Source: Ciona savignyi
Lineage: Eukaryota; Chordata; Ascidiacea; Phlebobranchia; Cionidae
NCBI GenBank assembly: GCA_000149265.1
Contig: CH003265.1
Coordinates: 298,526 to 362,525, forward strand
Direction of reading: 5' to 3'
Length of the DNA: 64,000 bases
The notes beneath the pieces are model-generated. The model searched no databases. It was not told the DNA's origin and saw only the letters and a program-made list of their open reading frames with translations. The position numbers and the translations under genes are program-made. Each line of letters starts with the position of its first letter. Position 1 is the stretch's first letter. Positions 34,640 through 46,259 of the stretch are shown here, piece after piece.

Positions 34640-36064
34640 TGACTTAAACTCGAAAATCCGATTTAAGTTTTGATAAACGATGTGGTTACTTTAACCGCGA
34701 ACAACACTCTAAAGAATAATGTATAAGCACAATAAAGAATCAGGAGCGTGCCCCACCTGAGTAGAAACTTTCTCTTTTTTCGTTTTCCAAGGCGTTATCA
34801 GACGGAAGTCTTTTCATCCTACCGACAACGCCGCAGGTATTGTAAGGTAGCGAGGTGAGACTACGCTATCGTTAACTCGTTCCCGGTGTGAATTCACACC
34901 ACAAAGTGTTTGAGTTCACACTTACAATATTACGTATGTGTAAGCAAAGTTGTATGTGTGAGAATTTGTTTAACTTATATGAACATTGATTTAGTAAAAG
35001 ATGGATTTGCAACGATTGTACTTTGTGTGCAATCCCGGGAGGAAAACCTGCGAATTCAGTAAAATTTCATTTCGGAATATTTAAATCAGCTGTATATTGT
35101 TATAAGACGTTCTGTTAAACATATGGGATGACTTGCTGTGGGTATAAATATAAAAATATTTCACTTTATTTTACTGTAAATTTTAAGCACATATATGTAA
35201 TTCAAATTATTTAAAATTTCTCCAAATTTAAAAAAGAGGTGGCGTATTTGCACAAGTTTAGCCGCAGATCTCCTTAAAAAAGGGTCCAAATAATAACCCG
35301 CGGGCAATGACTGTTGTTAAAAGGAGGACGAGAATTATTATCAACTAAATAGTTTCATTCACCCAATTCTGTGAAAATTGAGTTAATGGAAGAGGCTGAG
35401 CTCCAAGTCGAAACCTGTACATCGAAACCAGTTATATCAATACCTTGAACACATACACTGCAATAGCTCGGGATGATCAACAGTGGAAACAAACAAATCT
35501 CACTCTAGCGGAACTTATACCACCCTTTGTTGTCTATTTCACCAGAATAAATATATATAATATGCAGGACCTCGCAGATAGACGTATGTGTTTTTAAATT
35601 ACGCAATAGTAAAATAGAAGAAGTTTTAAAATAATACTGCAAAACTGGGATAATTTAAAAATTATACCCCGTAAGTAAACATTTCACGTACATTTAAAAA
35701 TAATACATTCGTATAAGAGAAGAAAACTTGTTTATTTTGAAAACAAAATGCTGTCATACTATGATAAATGTAATGTTCGTAACAATATGCAGTTAAAACT
35801 TTTGGTCAAATTCAATGTATGTTTTTATTTAGTTTACTTAATCAATATAATTAAAAAAAAATATTGTTTAAAAAAAATTTAGACGTTTTTATATTTTGGT
35901 AAAAATGTAAACATAAAAATAAAAAGGTGTAAAAATGAGAGACCTTAAAATTAGTCACTATAAAAATAGAAAATGTAAATGTCGTCGATATAACCAATAT
36001 AATCAATACAAAGGATTTAAAAAAAATACATGTACCAACCAAATAACTGGTAGCATGCGTTATC
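34640..36064. other. Upstream region of the 518-aa T-box gene and intergenic sequence
   Basis: No gene seen. The part next to 34640 should hold the promoter of the minus-strand T-box gene, but I find no TATA box in the layout used by the array genes. From 35850 to 36060 the sequence is extremely AT-rich and runs into the 3' end of the next gene. Confidence 0.4.
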
Positions 36065-37409
36065 TTATAACACCAACTCGTCAAATATTTTTTTTCTTCT
36101 CTTGCGTAAAAATAAAACAAAGTTTCTCACACCAATCCCAACCAATATACCCATCCCGAGTGACACAACCCCAACAAGAACCAACCCGCTGATCACTATT
36201 GTATTGGAAATCGCGAATCTAGCGGCAATGGCAGCTCCAGCAAATCCACCGGTTATGGAAATTCCGGCAACAACTGCCCCACCAGCTGCACCACCAGCAA
36301 TTTCTGCTTCCAACACTGTTCTTGAATCATTTTTCCTTTTAAACTCACGGAATTTAAGATCCATTTGACGCCGAAACTTAAAATCGGGGAAATTATTATA
36401 CTCCTGAATCAACTGATGTTGAATTTCTTGATTAAACTTGTTTAACTCAGCATTACTTAACGCAAACAATCTGCCGGAGAAGACCTGCGATAAATATTGG
36501 TCATTTGACTTTCAAAGACAAATGAGATTACAAAAGCTTGTCTTATATTTAGCCAGACACATACCAATTCACCTCAGACTACATTTACTTAAGAGCATAA
36601 GTAATCCGTGAGTAATTCTATGCATGTAGCACCTATGTTTGACCACATCGTAATGCAGGATGTAGCATATATCAAATCGGTTATATGCTTTCTGAACTCA
36701 GTTTTTTAATAGTCTGCAACAATATATAATAGACTACAGCAATATAAAAATAAACTGCAGCAATTTTTTTTTTAATTTCAAGACACTGTAATAGCTGATT
36801 AGCAAACAGTGGTGTAAGCTGACGATTGACCTTATAATTCTCTTTCGTTTTTCCGTTCTCGGACATAACAAGAAGTATCATATGTTCATTCTGTATAACG
36901 TTATCTCTTTAACCATGGAATTACATAAACAAAAAAGTGGATGCACATATCGTACATAGTGTTTAAAACCTGAAAAAAGTTCAAATTAAACAATTTGTAA
37001 CAGGACTATGACAGTAAAATGCTATAAAGATATAGCCCACCTTTTTCATTCGCAGCACATATTTGTTGACCTTGTTTTCTAGCTGTAACTAAAGAATACA
37101 TTACCAGTAAATTTACTATATAATGTAAAATATAACGCAATTTTACCTGGTTTAGAAAGAAATCAAAAAATTTAAATTGGTTACCATCCTATAACAGACG
37201 TAGCACGATGATCTCTATAATTTATATTCCATGACAAAATATGCAGTGACCTTTAGTAGAGCCTTTTTAAAGTAACTTATTTAATGCGACACAAAACGTA
37301 TGTACTATTATACTTATATTATGTACTATTAAAAACATACGTGTTAAAATAGTTGATTTTGAATTACCTGTTCTTCAGTTATAAGTCTTGTAGTTTGGTT
37401 CTTTTCCAT
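36065..37409 (-). CDS. Glycine-rich membrane-hairpin protein, family member A (unrecognised family)
   Basis: Not a family I recognise. Predicted exons: 37368-37409 (MEKNQTTRLITEEQ), 37041-37082 (LENKVNKYVLRMKK) and 36065-36484 (139 codons from VFSGRLFALSNAELNK), all in phase 0 with GT/AG ends, giving 167 aa. The last exon encodes a charged helical stretch ending in KFREFKRKND, then two long hydrophobic Gly/Ala/Val segments (about AGGAAGGAVVAGISITGG and VISGLVLVGVVSLGMGILVG), then a basic RKRRKK tail. This suggests a membrane hairpin with glycine-zipper packing. Exon order and sequence match the 38.9 and 42.5 kb loci. An extra small exon in the first two introns cannot be excluded. Confidence 0.65.
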
Positions 37410-38931
37410 TTTGGAACCAATTAAACGTTACTTGCTTAGTCTTTCGGAACATTCAATTAGCCTGCTAATTTGAAAAGCCTGCTAATTTGAAAGATTGCAT
37501 AAATATTGACGCTAACGATGTGTGTGAAGTGAACAGTAAACATGAAGTAGCAGGCACACACAAGTACCATTTACGTTAATATCATGCACAAGTAATTGTG
37601 TAAGGCATGTGTGTTATATAAAATGCGACATTTATTTATCTTATATTTTACATTGTATATCCACACAGTATAAGGTTAACACTTGTTTTTAAGCACTTCT
37701 ATACACGCACGTCGATTGCAACTGTTCTACCGGATAAAAGTGTGTTGTCTATGTTGTCGCATCACGTTTTGTATTAATACCACCTGCCCTGGGCCTGGAC
37801 TCTGTTTTAAGTTGGGAATTCAGTTCATTCGTGACTTAGGAATCACGCGTCACTCTTTGACGAATAACGTTGGTCTTAATGTTTGTTTTTAATTTCTACA
37901 TTTGATATCAGACTACACGTCACAGTAGGCCACCGTGTTATTAAAAACATCGTTTAATTTATTTCTGTTACACCCACGTTAAGAGTGGCGTTGCACCCAC
38001 CTGACCAAGTGGTCACACAACGCCTCTTTTAGTTGTTTTTATACTGAACAAATTTCGATTCTATGGTTGGCGTATCACTAGCCTATGACCGTTTTTAAAT
38101 AAAAAAGGAAAGAAAACAGGTCGCGTTAAACATTCGGCCACACAACCGTACTCTTTTTTAAAGATTTGACTATACACGTGCAGTTAAAATTTTTTGTGCT
38201 CCTTTAGTGCGTTAACAATTTTTGTGCGCCTATTGCAGTGTGTTGTGTATGATTCACACGTTCCTTCAATTTAGTAGCCCCATAGATTCACTGGTTTCAG
38301 GCAATGTTTGTTAAGTGCCTGGCCCAAGGACACAACTAAATAGCTATCAAAACTGCAGCCCTTTGGGTGAAAGGCGACGGACGTACCAAACCACCAAGCT
38401 ATCGGTCAGATAAACTGTTCTGCTGCGGCTGTGGTCCTAGTTAAAAATGGTTTGCAAGTTATTCATAATAGGGTAAAGCTTGCTATGAACTGGAACAGTA
38501 TAATATAGGATATTTATTGAATAAACAAAAACGCAGCATCGTTATCAAACGATCAAACATTGTTATCCAATGACCAAACTTAAGAGAAAGAGCCATGAAA
38601 AATGTTAGTGGGATTATTTAAACAACATCTACTTTTAGCTAACTTGCGATGGTAAACCTAACATCGATGCTTTTCGACTACCAAAATAGGAATTTTTTTT
38701 AAATCCCCAAGCTACAATAATTAAACAAAATACTATATATTTATAGGAATAGGATAATCGTATGAGCAGTATATATATAGGAGTCGTGTGTATAAAAAAT
38801 AACAATTATTTTTCATAATGAAGTGGTGGTAAAAACTTAAAACATACAAAATAAAAATTATTAAAAGGAAAATTATCGTTTGTGTTGGGTATGAAAGTGC
38901 AATAAAAAACAGCCCCTTACATATGCGTATG
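37410..38931. other. Intergenic region with dispersed repeats
   Basis: No gene seen. It carries a degenerate SINE-like segment (about 38043-38152, with tcgcgttaaacattcggcca) and a copy of a second dispersed repeat (about 38205-38400, with gtgttgtgtatgattcacac and a ctggcccaaggacaca segment). The ORF at 37683-37892 falls just before these and has no recognisable features. Confidence 0.5.
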
Positions 38932-41151
38932 TTATTTACTTTTTTTGGGACACAATGAGTTTTCCGAATTCTTTCGATGAATATAGGAAACAAGTGCTTT
39001 CACACCAAATCCAACTCCAACACCTATCCCCACTGCAGCAATCCCAACAAGAACCAACCCTCCGGTCGCAACTGCTGCTGATACCGTCACCGCAGAAGTA
39101 ATTGCCACGCCACCAACCCCACCTCCAACGGCGGCTCCTATGCCTGCTGCAGCACCAGCCCCGGCACCACCAGCCACAGCTTTTAAAAGTGGCTTTTCAT
39201 CATTTTCTTTTTTAAATTCCAGAAATTTGAGATGCAATTGTTGTTTTAATATCTCGGTCCTTAAGACATTTGATGCAGGATCATCAAGAAAAACACCCAA
39301 CACATTTAATTGAAATTCATTGTCAAACTCTCGTAATACTTCATCACTTACGGCATACTTACTAGAACATTTCTGAAAATAGAAACGATAGCCTATAAAA
39401 CGATGCATGTAAACGTATAAATATTTAAATGATAGCAAATTTAAATTACTTTCTATTATTGGTATTTGGTAGACCAGTTAAAATATTTTCTAAAAAATTA
39501 ATCTGTTAATTCTTCATATAAGGATAGGATAGGATATTCATGTTTATCCCATTGAATGAAAAAAAGGGGATAACACACAGGCAATCGTCAGATCACCTAG
39601 CGCCCACCGTGGGATTACTGAAGGTATTTCAGTGTGTTGTATATATGATGGACACGTTCCTTCAATTTGGAAAAACCCATTAATCAGCTGGGTTCAGGCA
39701 ATGTCAGTGCCTTGCCCAAGGACACACCTGACTGGCTAGCGACCAGTTTCACACCTGCAACCTATCAATCTGAAGAGGCGACTTGCACTTAACCGCCAGA
39801 ATAACCGGCCTTAAAGTCCTACCAGGATATGATTCAAAACATACATAAAATAGAAAATGGGTGCACTCACTTCTTTCATTAAATTGGTGTATTCAATTAG
39901 CAGATTGTGTTGTAACTGAGACAATCTCTGGATAAAATAACAGAATGTCAGTAGTCATCTGATGTATGGCACCAATTTATTTAAAAAGGTGATTTAAGTA
40001 CCAAAGTCAGCCATACACCTCATGCTGGGCTTTAGACCAACAGTCGTAAAATCATTTAAAACAATGTTTTGGCTAGTCACATGTGTCCTTAGGCAAAGCA
40101 CTTTATAGACATATGTTTCTATGGGTTTCTATCTCAGACACTAATCCTATGTTAATTTAACCAAATATTCTGCTGGTTTTAGATGATGTCTGCTAAATGC
40201 CTTAACAGAAGCCACAGACTCTGACCAAGTGATGATTTCGAGTAAACAACATTTTGATTAAAAGCCCATGCTCTAACCCAGTGTGTCGCAGTACACTACT
40301 GTGCTGCAAGACAATGCAAGGTGTGCCACAGGAAAATAATTAAATTTTCTTCAACACAGTTTTTATCATATAAAAAGGTTACCAGACACTTTGCTAATAT
40401 AATATCAGATGTTTATGGCTTTTCAGTAGACATTCCATTTTACAATTTTGACTTTAATGTGACTTCAAATTTAGTAAGTTTCTAGATTTGCTTTAAGTGA
40501 AAGAAAGTTGTGTAGCTCTGCTATAACCCACAGCTATGCAGCAAGAGTTACAATTCCATTCATATTTTGTAGCAAATCCGTGTTTTTGTCCTTATTTAAT
40601 ATGTACCGCGTGTTATCTTTAGTTCCATGTGACTTCCCCCTTCACACGTTAAACCGCTCTAACGCGGCCGCAAGGTCAAACACTTCCTGGACGTTCTATT
40701 TCTCACATTATGCCATGCCTCTTTGTTTTCAAAACATGAAAAATATCTAACAGTTTAGAACTATGGCTCCTGCAGTAAACATGCAGAAAAGCCGAGTTCA
40801 GTGTTTATTAAGTCGTGCCGCATTTAATGACTTAATCATGAATGCGTGTATCATTGTATCTGCATTTGGTCAACAATAAAAGAACCTTCTGTGATGGAGT
40901 CTGGAATCTGGATTGTGAGAGTAACAAATTAGTACAGGTAGCAACAAAAGACACAAACAACCTATCAAAACGCTACATATTCTTACAAAAGCCGTTTTAA
41001 CTACCCATTCGTTTTCCAACCCACAAAGTAAGCCACAATATTTAAGGGCATTGTATGTACTATAAAAGCACAAGAACTTTAGGTAAGGTGAATTCTTAAC
41101 CTGCAATTTTCCCTACCTCAATCTTACCAGATTAGAAGTTTCCTTATTCAT
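38932..41151 (-). CDS. Glycine-rich membrane-hairpin protein, family member B (unrecognised family)
   Basis: Paralogue of the 36.1 kb gene. Exons: 41128-41151 (MNKETSNL, the least certain), 39871-39927 (RLSQLQHNLLIEYTNLMKE) and 38932-39372 (146 codons from KCSSKYAVSDEV), joined in phase 0 to about 173 aa. The last exon has a charged segment LKFLEFKKENDEKP, two Gly/Ala/Val hydrophobic segments (AGGAGAGAAAGIGAAVGGG onward and TGGLVLVGIAAVGIGVGVG) and a short Lys/Ser tail. The hydrophobic block is nearly identical to the one at the 42.5 kb locus, while the 36.1 kb gene is more distant. A dispersed repeat fills much of the intron between exons 2 and 3. Function unknown. Membrane location is inferred from composition. 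Confidence 0.65.
39530..39815. repeat. Dispersed repeat, family 2, best copy
   Basis: In the intron of the 38.9 kb gene. It contains ggcaatcgtcagatcaccta, a ttgcccaaggacaca segment and gacacgttccttcaattt. Related copies lie at about 38205-38400 (same strand), 42118-42215 (opposite strand, partial) and, weakly, at 40090-40260. The clustering in one 4-kb stretch suggests a non-coding mobile element. Class not determined. Confidence 0.55.
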
Positions 41152-41729
41152 TTTTGCATGTAGAAGTATCGTTTCCTCTTAAACAAAGAGTAATCATAAG
41201 AACTTAAAAGTCATTCAGTTAGAAGAAAGTATATGTGATAGTGGGTCACAAACATTAAACCAGATTGCTGAATCACGTGCAAAATGTGTTATTGTTTTTC
41301 CGATGAGCTACTCACATGATTAGACGAAACACTGCCACCTAACGACTGACACACATGATATTACACATTGTATAGAACAAATATGGGCAACTACCAGGCC
41401 CTTCCGGGTCTTTTATTTTGACACGTCGGATGTTAAATCGACATCTTGCAAGATTAAATAGCAACGCCACAGTTAAATTATAATGTTGCAGCATAGAATA
41501 CTAACTTACAAAAGTTAATATTCTATGGTTATAGCTAGATGCTAAAATGTGAGGCCCCAGCTAAACATGTGCGTCGATTGACACAACAGTGCTTTCTGGT
41601 TTTAAACCAGACTAAAGTACCGCATTTCTTAGTTTCGTGTTTTTATCAATGGTGACAGACTATATGTAAGTGTCGGCTAATCAAAAACTAACAAAAAACA
41701 GTCGTTTGACGAATTTTTTATTTTAATTT

Positions 41730-41799
41730 TTTACACCGAGCCAAGTTTCGAACCCATTATGGGCTCGTCACTAGGACCGTTATTTTGTATAAGAGTCGG

Positions 41800-41876
<77 letters not shown>

Positions 41877-41910
41877 CGGTCGCGTTAACCATTTGGCCAC
41901 ACGTCCGTAC
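41730..41910 (-). mobile_element. tRNA-derived SINE-like element containing an expanded (TA)n tract
   Basis: On the minus strand it reads GTACGGACGTGTGGCCAAATG, an A-box-like start, and later GGGTTCGAAACTTGG, a B-box-like motif, followed by a poly(A)-like end (poly-T at 41713-41732 on the plus strand). Compared with the copy at 43985-44104, the internal gtatatgtatcgg is replaced by a long TA run (about 41800-41872). Confidence 0.7.
41800..41872. repeat. (TA)n microsatellite
   Basis: Roughly 70 bases of nearly uninterrupted TA dinucleotides inside the SINE-like element. Open frames crossing it on both strands read only as alternating Tyr-Ile and are not genes. Confidence 0.95.
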
Positions 41911-42117
41911 CTGTCGTTTGATGAAGAAACGATCGATTAGCTTGGTGGGGTTAGTGCGTCGCCTTTCGACCGAGGCGTGCAGTTTGAAACTGGACGCTAT
42001 ATAGTCGGTTGTTTCATTCGGCAAGGCACCAAGTGGATAACCCAGTAGATTAATAAATTCTGCCAAGTTGGAAGAACGTCTTAGTCATATATAGAATTTA
42101 CAGAATTTGCTCCAATA

Positions 42118-42215
42118 ATAATACACGTTGGGCGCGTGGTGATCTGACGATTGCCCGTATGTTAACCCCCTTGCGTTTTCCCATTCACGGGGATAAATAT
42201 AAGTAGGCCTAACCT
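42118..42215. repeat. Dispersed repeat, family 2, partial copy
   Basis: Matches the reverse complement of 39530-39615 (gtgatctgacgattgcc, then the cccattcacggggataaat end). Orientation is opposite to the other copies. Confidence 0.5.
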
Positions 42216-42548
42216 ATACTAAACAATGTAGGCTACAATCGGTAAAAAATATAATTAACTGTAAATATTGACCTTTGCGGCATAACTAATAAAATAAATA
42301 GGAGCACAAGAAAAGTACTTTGTGAAAGTGGTTTTGGGGAGATTACATGCTCACAAACATTTGCGAGAAGGAAACAAACTACCGATTCGAGGTCTCGCGA
42401 GGGTGTGTGGGACCCGATCGACTGTACCTTGCCATCGTATACAATCACATAACTACACTGAACACTTTTAGTTGCAATAGCTTTTAGTTAAGTATGGTTT
42501 CTATAAGTCTCCAACTCCATTACCTATTTTGTTGACACGATCACACAT

Positions 42549-43176
42549 CTATCTATTTAGTTTTTTATATACTTTATTTTTAGTTTTCCGATGCATAAGG
42601 GAAATAAGTGCTTTTACACCAAATCCAACTCCAACACCTATCCCCACTGCAGCAATTCCAACAAGAACCAACCCTCCGGTCGCAACTGTTGTTGATACCG
42701 TCACCGCAGAAGTAATTACCATGCCACCAACCCCACCTCTAACGGCGGCTCCTATACGCCCACTGCGGCACCTGCCCCGGCACCACCAGCCAAACGCTTC
42801 TAACCGTGGCTTCTCGTCATTTTCCCATTTAAATTCTAGAAATTTAACACCCATTCGATTTTTAGCTCCTGGTTCCCAGATTCATCCAATGAAAAATCTC
42901 TCATAAATCTAACCGCCATTTCGATTTGAACGAAATTGTTGAATTCGTTTAATTCTTCATCGGGGATCGCATGGCGGTCAGACATTACTGATAATATTTA
43001 AACTAATGAGCATACTGGTTAACATGAATCCTTACAACACACAGAAATTAACAGTCTTAAAATATAATATTAATATTTTGGAAATACTAAAATAATTAGG
43101 ACTAGGCCTATATACTTACTTCTCGCATTCGCCTGGTGTATTTAACCAGCAGCTGGTTTTCTAACATAAACGATCC
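42549..43176 (-). pseudogene. Glycine-rich membrane-hairpin protein, family member C (broken)
   Basis: The exon matching exon 2 of the paralogues is intact (43120-43176, GSFMLENQLLVKYTRRMRE, donor GTAAGT). The last exon (42549 to about 42987) is broken. Its expected phase begins with TAA right after the acceptor, a base is missing before the AIPDEE segment, and the frame changes again before VKFLEFKWENDEKP. The glycine-rich start is also split, so that GGAGAGAA appears in another frame while the open frame reads GWWCRGRCRSGR. After that the frame is restored and ITSAVTVS to GVGVGFGVKAL is almost identical to member B. I found no first exon. Sequencing error is an alternative, but at least three separate lesions are needed. 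Confidence 0.7.
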
Positions 43177-43199
43177 CTGGATAAAACGATGTTGGTTCC

Positions 43200-43984
43200 T
43201 ACAAGATTTTAAGTTTTAACAAGAAACGTGTATTTTTTATAGATTTGACGCTTATAGATATAACCTATGTACAGTCCAATCTTATAGCTGCTGTTGCACG
43301 CAGGGCGCTGAACCAACTTCGTAAAGATCCTTTTAAAAAGGTATACCAATTAAATATTAAATTTGCATATATCATAATACAATACGCGTGCATATGTGGT
43401 TGAGTGGGAGTGCTTCAGACCACCAGGATGTGTTATGCTTAAAAACACCTGCTAACTGGTCATGCGCACCTACCAGATGTTTAATGACGCAATATGCAAT
43501 TTCGTGTGTACACTGGACACGTTTTAGGCAGCACGATTTAAATATTCACAGTGCTATTTGCTTACGGAACCGAGCGACAAGCGAGATTAAAACGACAGCA
43601 GAGTCCATTAAAGAACTTAACTATAGGCCTACACCGTAAACAAAGTTATATCCAGACTTGCTTTTTACTACAAACGTACTTTATGGATAAAAATGCTACT
43701 TGCCCCATATTACTTAAAATGCAACAAAATACAAACAGCTACACATTACAGTAAAAAACAGGAAAACATTCTTAATTATTCATCAGAAATTGTTTCACTC
43801 ATTTTTTATTTCTTGTTATGTATTTTCTTCTTAAATGAAAAGTAGGCTACTTATATGCAAATTGTATTCACATTGTGCAGAATATATAAAGAAAATAAAA
43901 AGTAGCTATAATATTGACTAGCCTTAATGTGTAGCAAGCAAAGTGTGTTAGTTTTTCAAGGTTAATTGCAATACGCAATGTTAA
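43200..43984. other. Intergenic sequence without recognisable genes
   Basis: AT-rich. Open frames of 67-83 codons on the plus strand (43388-43754) have no domain features or homologous neighbours, and I see no gene. If member C had a first exon, it would be expected here or further right. Confidence 0.4.
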
Positions 43985-44104
43985 TTTTTTTTTTTACTGA
44001 GCCAAGTTTCGAACCCATGATGGTCTCGTTACTAGGTCCGTTTTTTGTGTATAACAGTCGGTATATGTATCGGTCGCATTAACCATTTAGCCACACGACC
44101 GTAC
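43985..44104 (-). mobile_element. tRNA-derived SINE-like element, best-preserved copy
   Basis: On the minus strand it has an A-box-like TGGCTAAATGG (44083-44093) followed by TTAATGCGACCGATAC, then a B-box-like GGGTTCGAAACTTGG (near 44002-44017), and ends in poly(A) (poly-T at 43985-43995 on plus). About 120 bp, no coding capacity. A box, B box and A tail in this order are diagnostic of tRNA-derived SINEs. Confidence 0.75.
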
Positions 44105-46259
44105 GCAATGTTGATATTGGAAGGCCACTTTTGCAACACGCAGCATTGTCACCTAACGATTGCATCTTATGATCTTGGACATCGCGTACACCACAATATT
44201 CCATCTGTTTAACATAATAAAAACTCTACGAAGCTTTAAACGTGATTGGCTTCCTCATATTTATTACTTACGTGTTATTAAATGATCAATCCAAATAAAA
44301 CAATTAGAGAGTGTCCCACGTGTTTAACACCATTATTTTTAAACCCCTTTCGCATGCGGAAACGGTCGAGTTTCCAGGTTAAATAATCATTCTTGGTATA
44401 TCTGGGTAGAATGTTTGTTTTTGAAAGTACAAACTATGTGTTCCCAAATTACCGGTGCAAACTTGTTTTCAACGGTTGAAGATTGTAGTAATTGGAAGCC
44501 TGCATGTTTGTTTGTATTGAATTTTTCTATTTATAAATGCACATTTCATTAATGAGATGTTTCATAAACGTGGCAATAGTGTATTATACAAGATTGTTGA
44601 ACACATTTATGGTTGCCCTGTATTCTCGGGCCTGGTGGAAGTTTCCCAAAATTTGTCATCACTGCATATATAATACATATAGCTAACACCTCTAAAAAAA
44701 TACAACTCATTATAGTTTATTCCTGGTATTATGCGTTATAGCAGACTCATCTGTGGGTTAAGTGCGGTTAAATCTTGTTTTCCTCAGCAGCAATAGGCTC
44801 CGAAAATTCGCAAAACGGCAGTCGTGTTTATATACTGATGGGTATGTCTGGAATTTCTCGGGCGTATATTAATTCGAATTACCTTTGCTTATCCAAAGCA
44901 TTAATAGTTATCATCTCCAGTATATTCAACTCGATTAGACATGTCCTTCCTTTTTCCATGGAACAATAAATGTGACTGACTAATCACTAGTTTTAGTTTG
45001 GTTAAATTTGTGGGGATTTGCTTATTCAAATTCTCTAAATACTTATTTTAAATTGTGTCCCGCTTTTTAATACGCGTAATAATAATAGTGTATTTATGAT
45101 TGCTTACGTATATTCTATTTTATGGATTTTCCTGTAGTAAATTTGATTTCTTTCATCAATAATATTGTGTATTTCCAATTCATGGTACGCATCTTTAATT
45201 TTTTTTTAGGAATTTGAAGTACAAATTCCGTTTCAATTTGAAGGAATCGGCGATATAACGCCCGAAATTCTGAACAATAAGTCCGTATTTAGAGGATATG
45301 CCTTGTGGTTTTTGAAATAATAAAAGTCAAGGAAAACTAGCGACATGGCACTTGGAATTCCAGAAAGTTTCCCGCTGATTTGATAGAAAGTTCAACTTAA
45401 TTACGAGCGACATGACATGCGTGTCACAAATTTGCTTCCTTGGAATCGAAGGGAACCCATAACTACATAAAAATAAAACAAATTAAATCGATTTTTTCAC
45501 TATAAAACATGTATTATTGACGTGGAAATTTGTCGATTGATCTTGGTTGTATAAAATGTGGCATTTGATTGGGATACACAAAGTAATCGATGAGAGGTAA
45601 AATACAACGCGCTTTTAAAGAGGTTTTATATTTAAACGTCTTGGTCCACACCATATCATTTTAGTTATTCCGCGACTTCAATTGCTATGGTGAATTGTTC
45701 TGTGTGACTGATTTCTAAAGACATGCCTGATCTCCGCCCAATAGAATGGCCGCTCTGATACAAAGACGTGTTTCTTTTATTTACAGCGAAAACCTTCAAA
45801 TGAATAGCAACAAAGTTTTTGTTGGACTCGTTGCTTATACACACAAAGAAGCACACAAAACAAGGTAAAGCTTGACAAGAAATTGCGAAAGTACAAAACC
45901 TAATCTAAAACATTTCTGCCTGAATTTAAATCATACGTTAAATTGGTTTAATCTACCCATTCTTGTTTTCCACTTTTGATCAACATGTACTTTTAACATA
46001 TAAGGTAACATAGAAACTGCATATTAACAATTTGATTGGATGAAGTAGGGGAATACCAAAAAGGACCAGTATTATAACATAAAAGTGGTCGTACGAAGTT
46101 ATAGCTTTAGCTAACCTTTAGTTTACAATACAATTCAACAATCAATCTTGTACAGATTTTTGAAAGTAGAATATATAACAAAAACCTTAAAATTTAGCTG
46201 TAAATGAAGCGTGTGCAATAAACATAGTGGGAAAACTGGTTCAGTCCTAGTTTAAAGAT
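44105..46259. other. Intergenic sequence left of the claudin gene
   Basis: No gene supported on either strand. Frames at 44775-44969 and 45665-45856 lack domain signatures and splice context. The part next to 46260 is the 3' UTR of the minus-strand claudin gene. Confidence 0.4.

Noticed and set aside
41731..42066. Open frames on both strands with long Tyr-Ile runs
   Set aside because: Products of the (TA)n microsatellite.
43985..44104. Possible functional tRNA gene
   Set aside because: A and B boxes are recognisable but no cloverleaf stem pairing is apparent, and the element is dispersed with an A tail, which fits a SINE.
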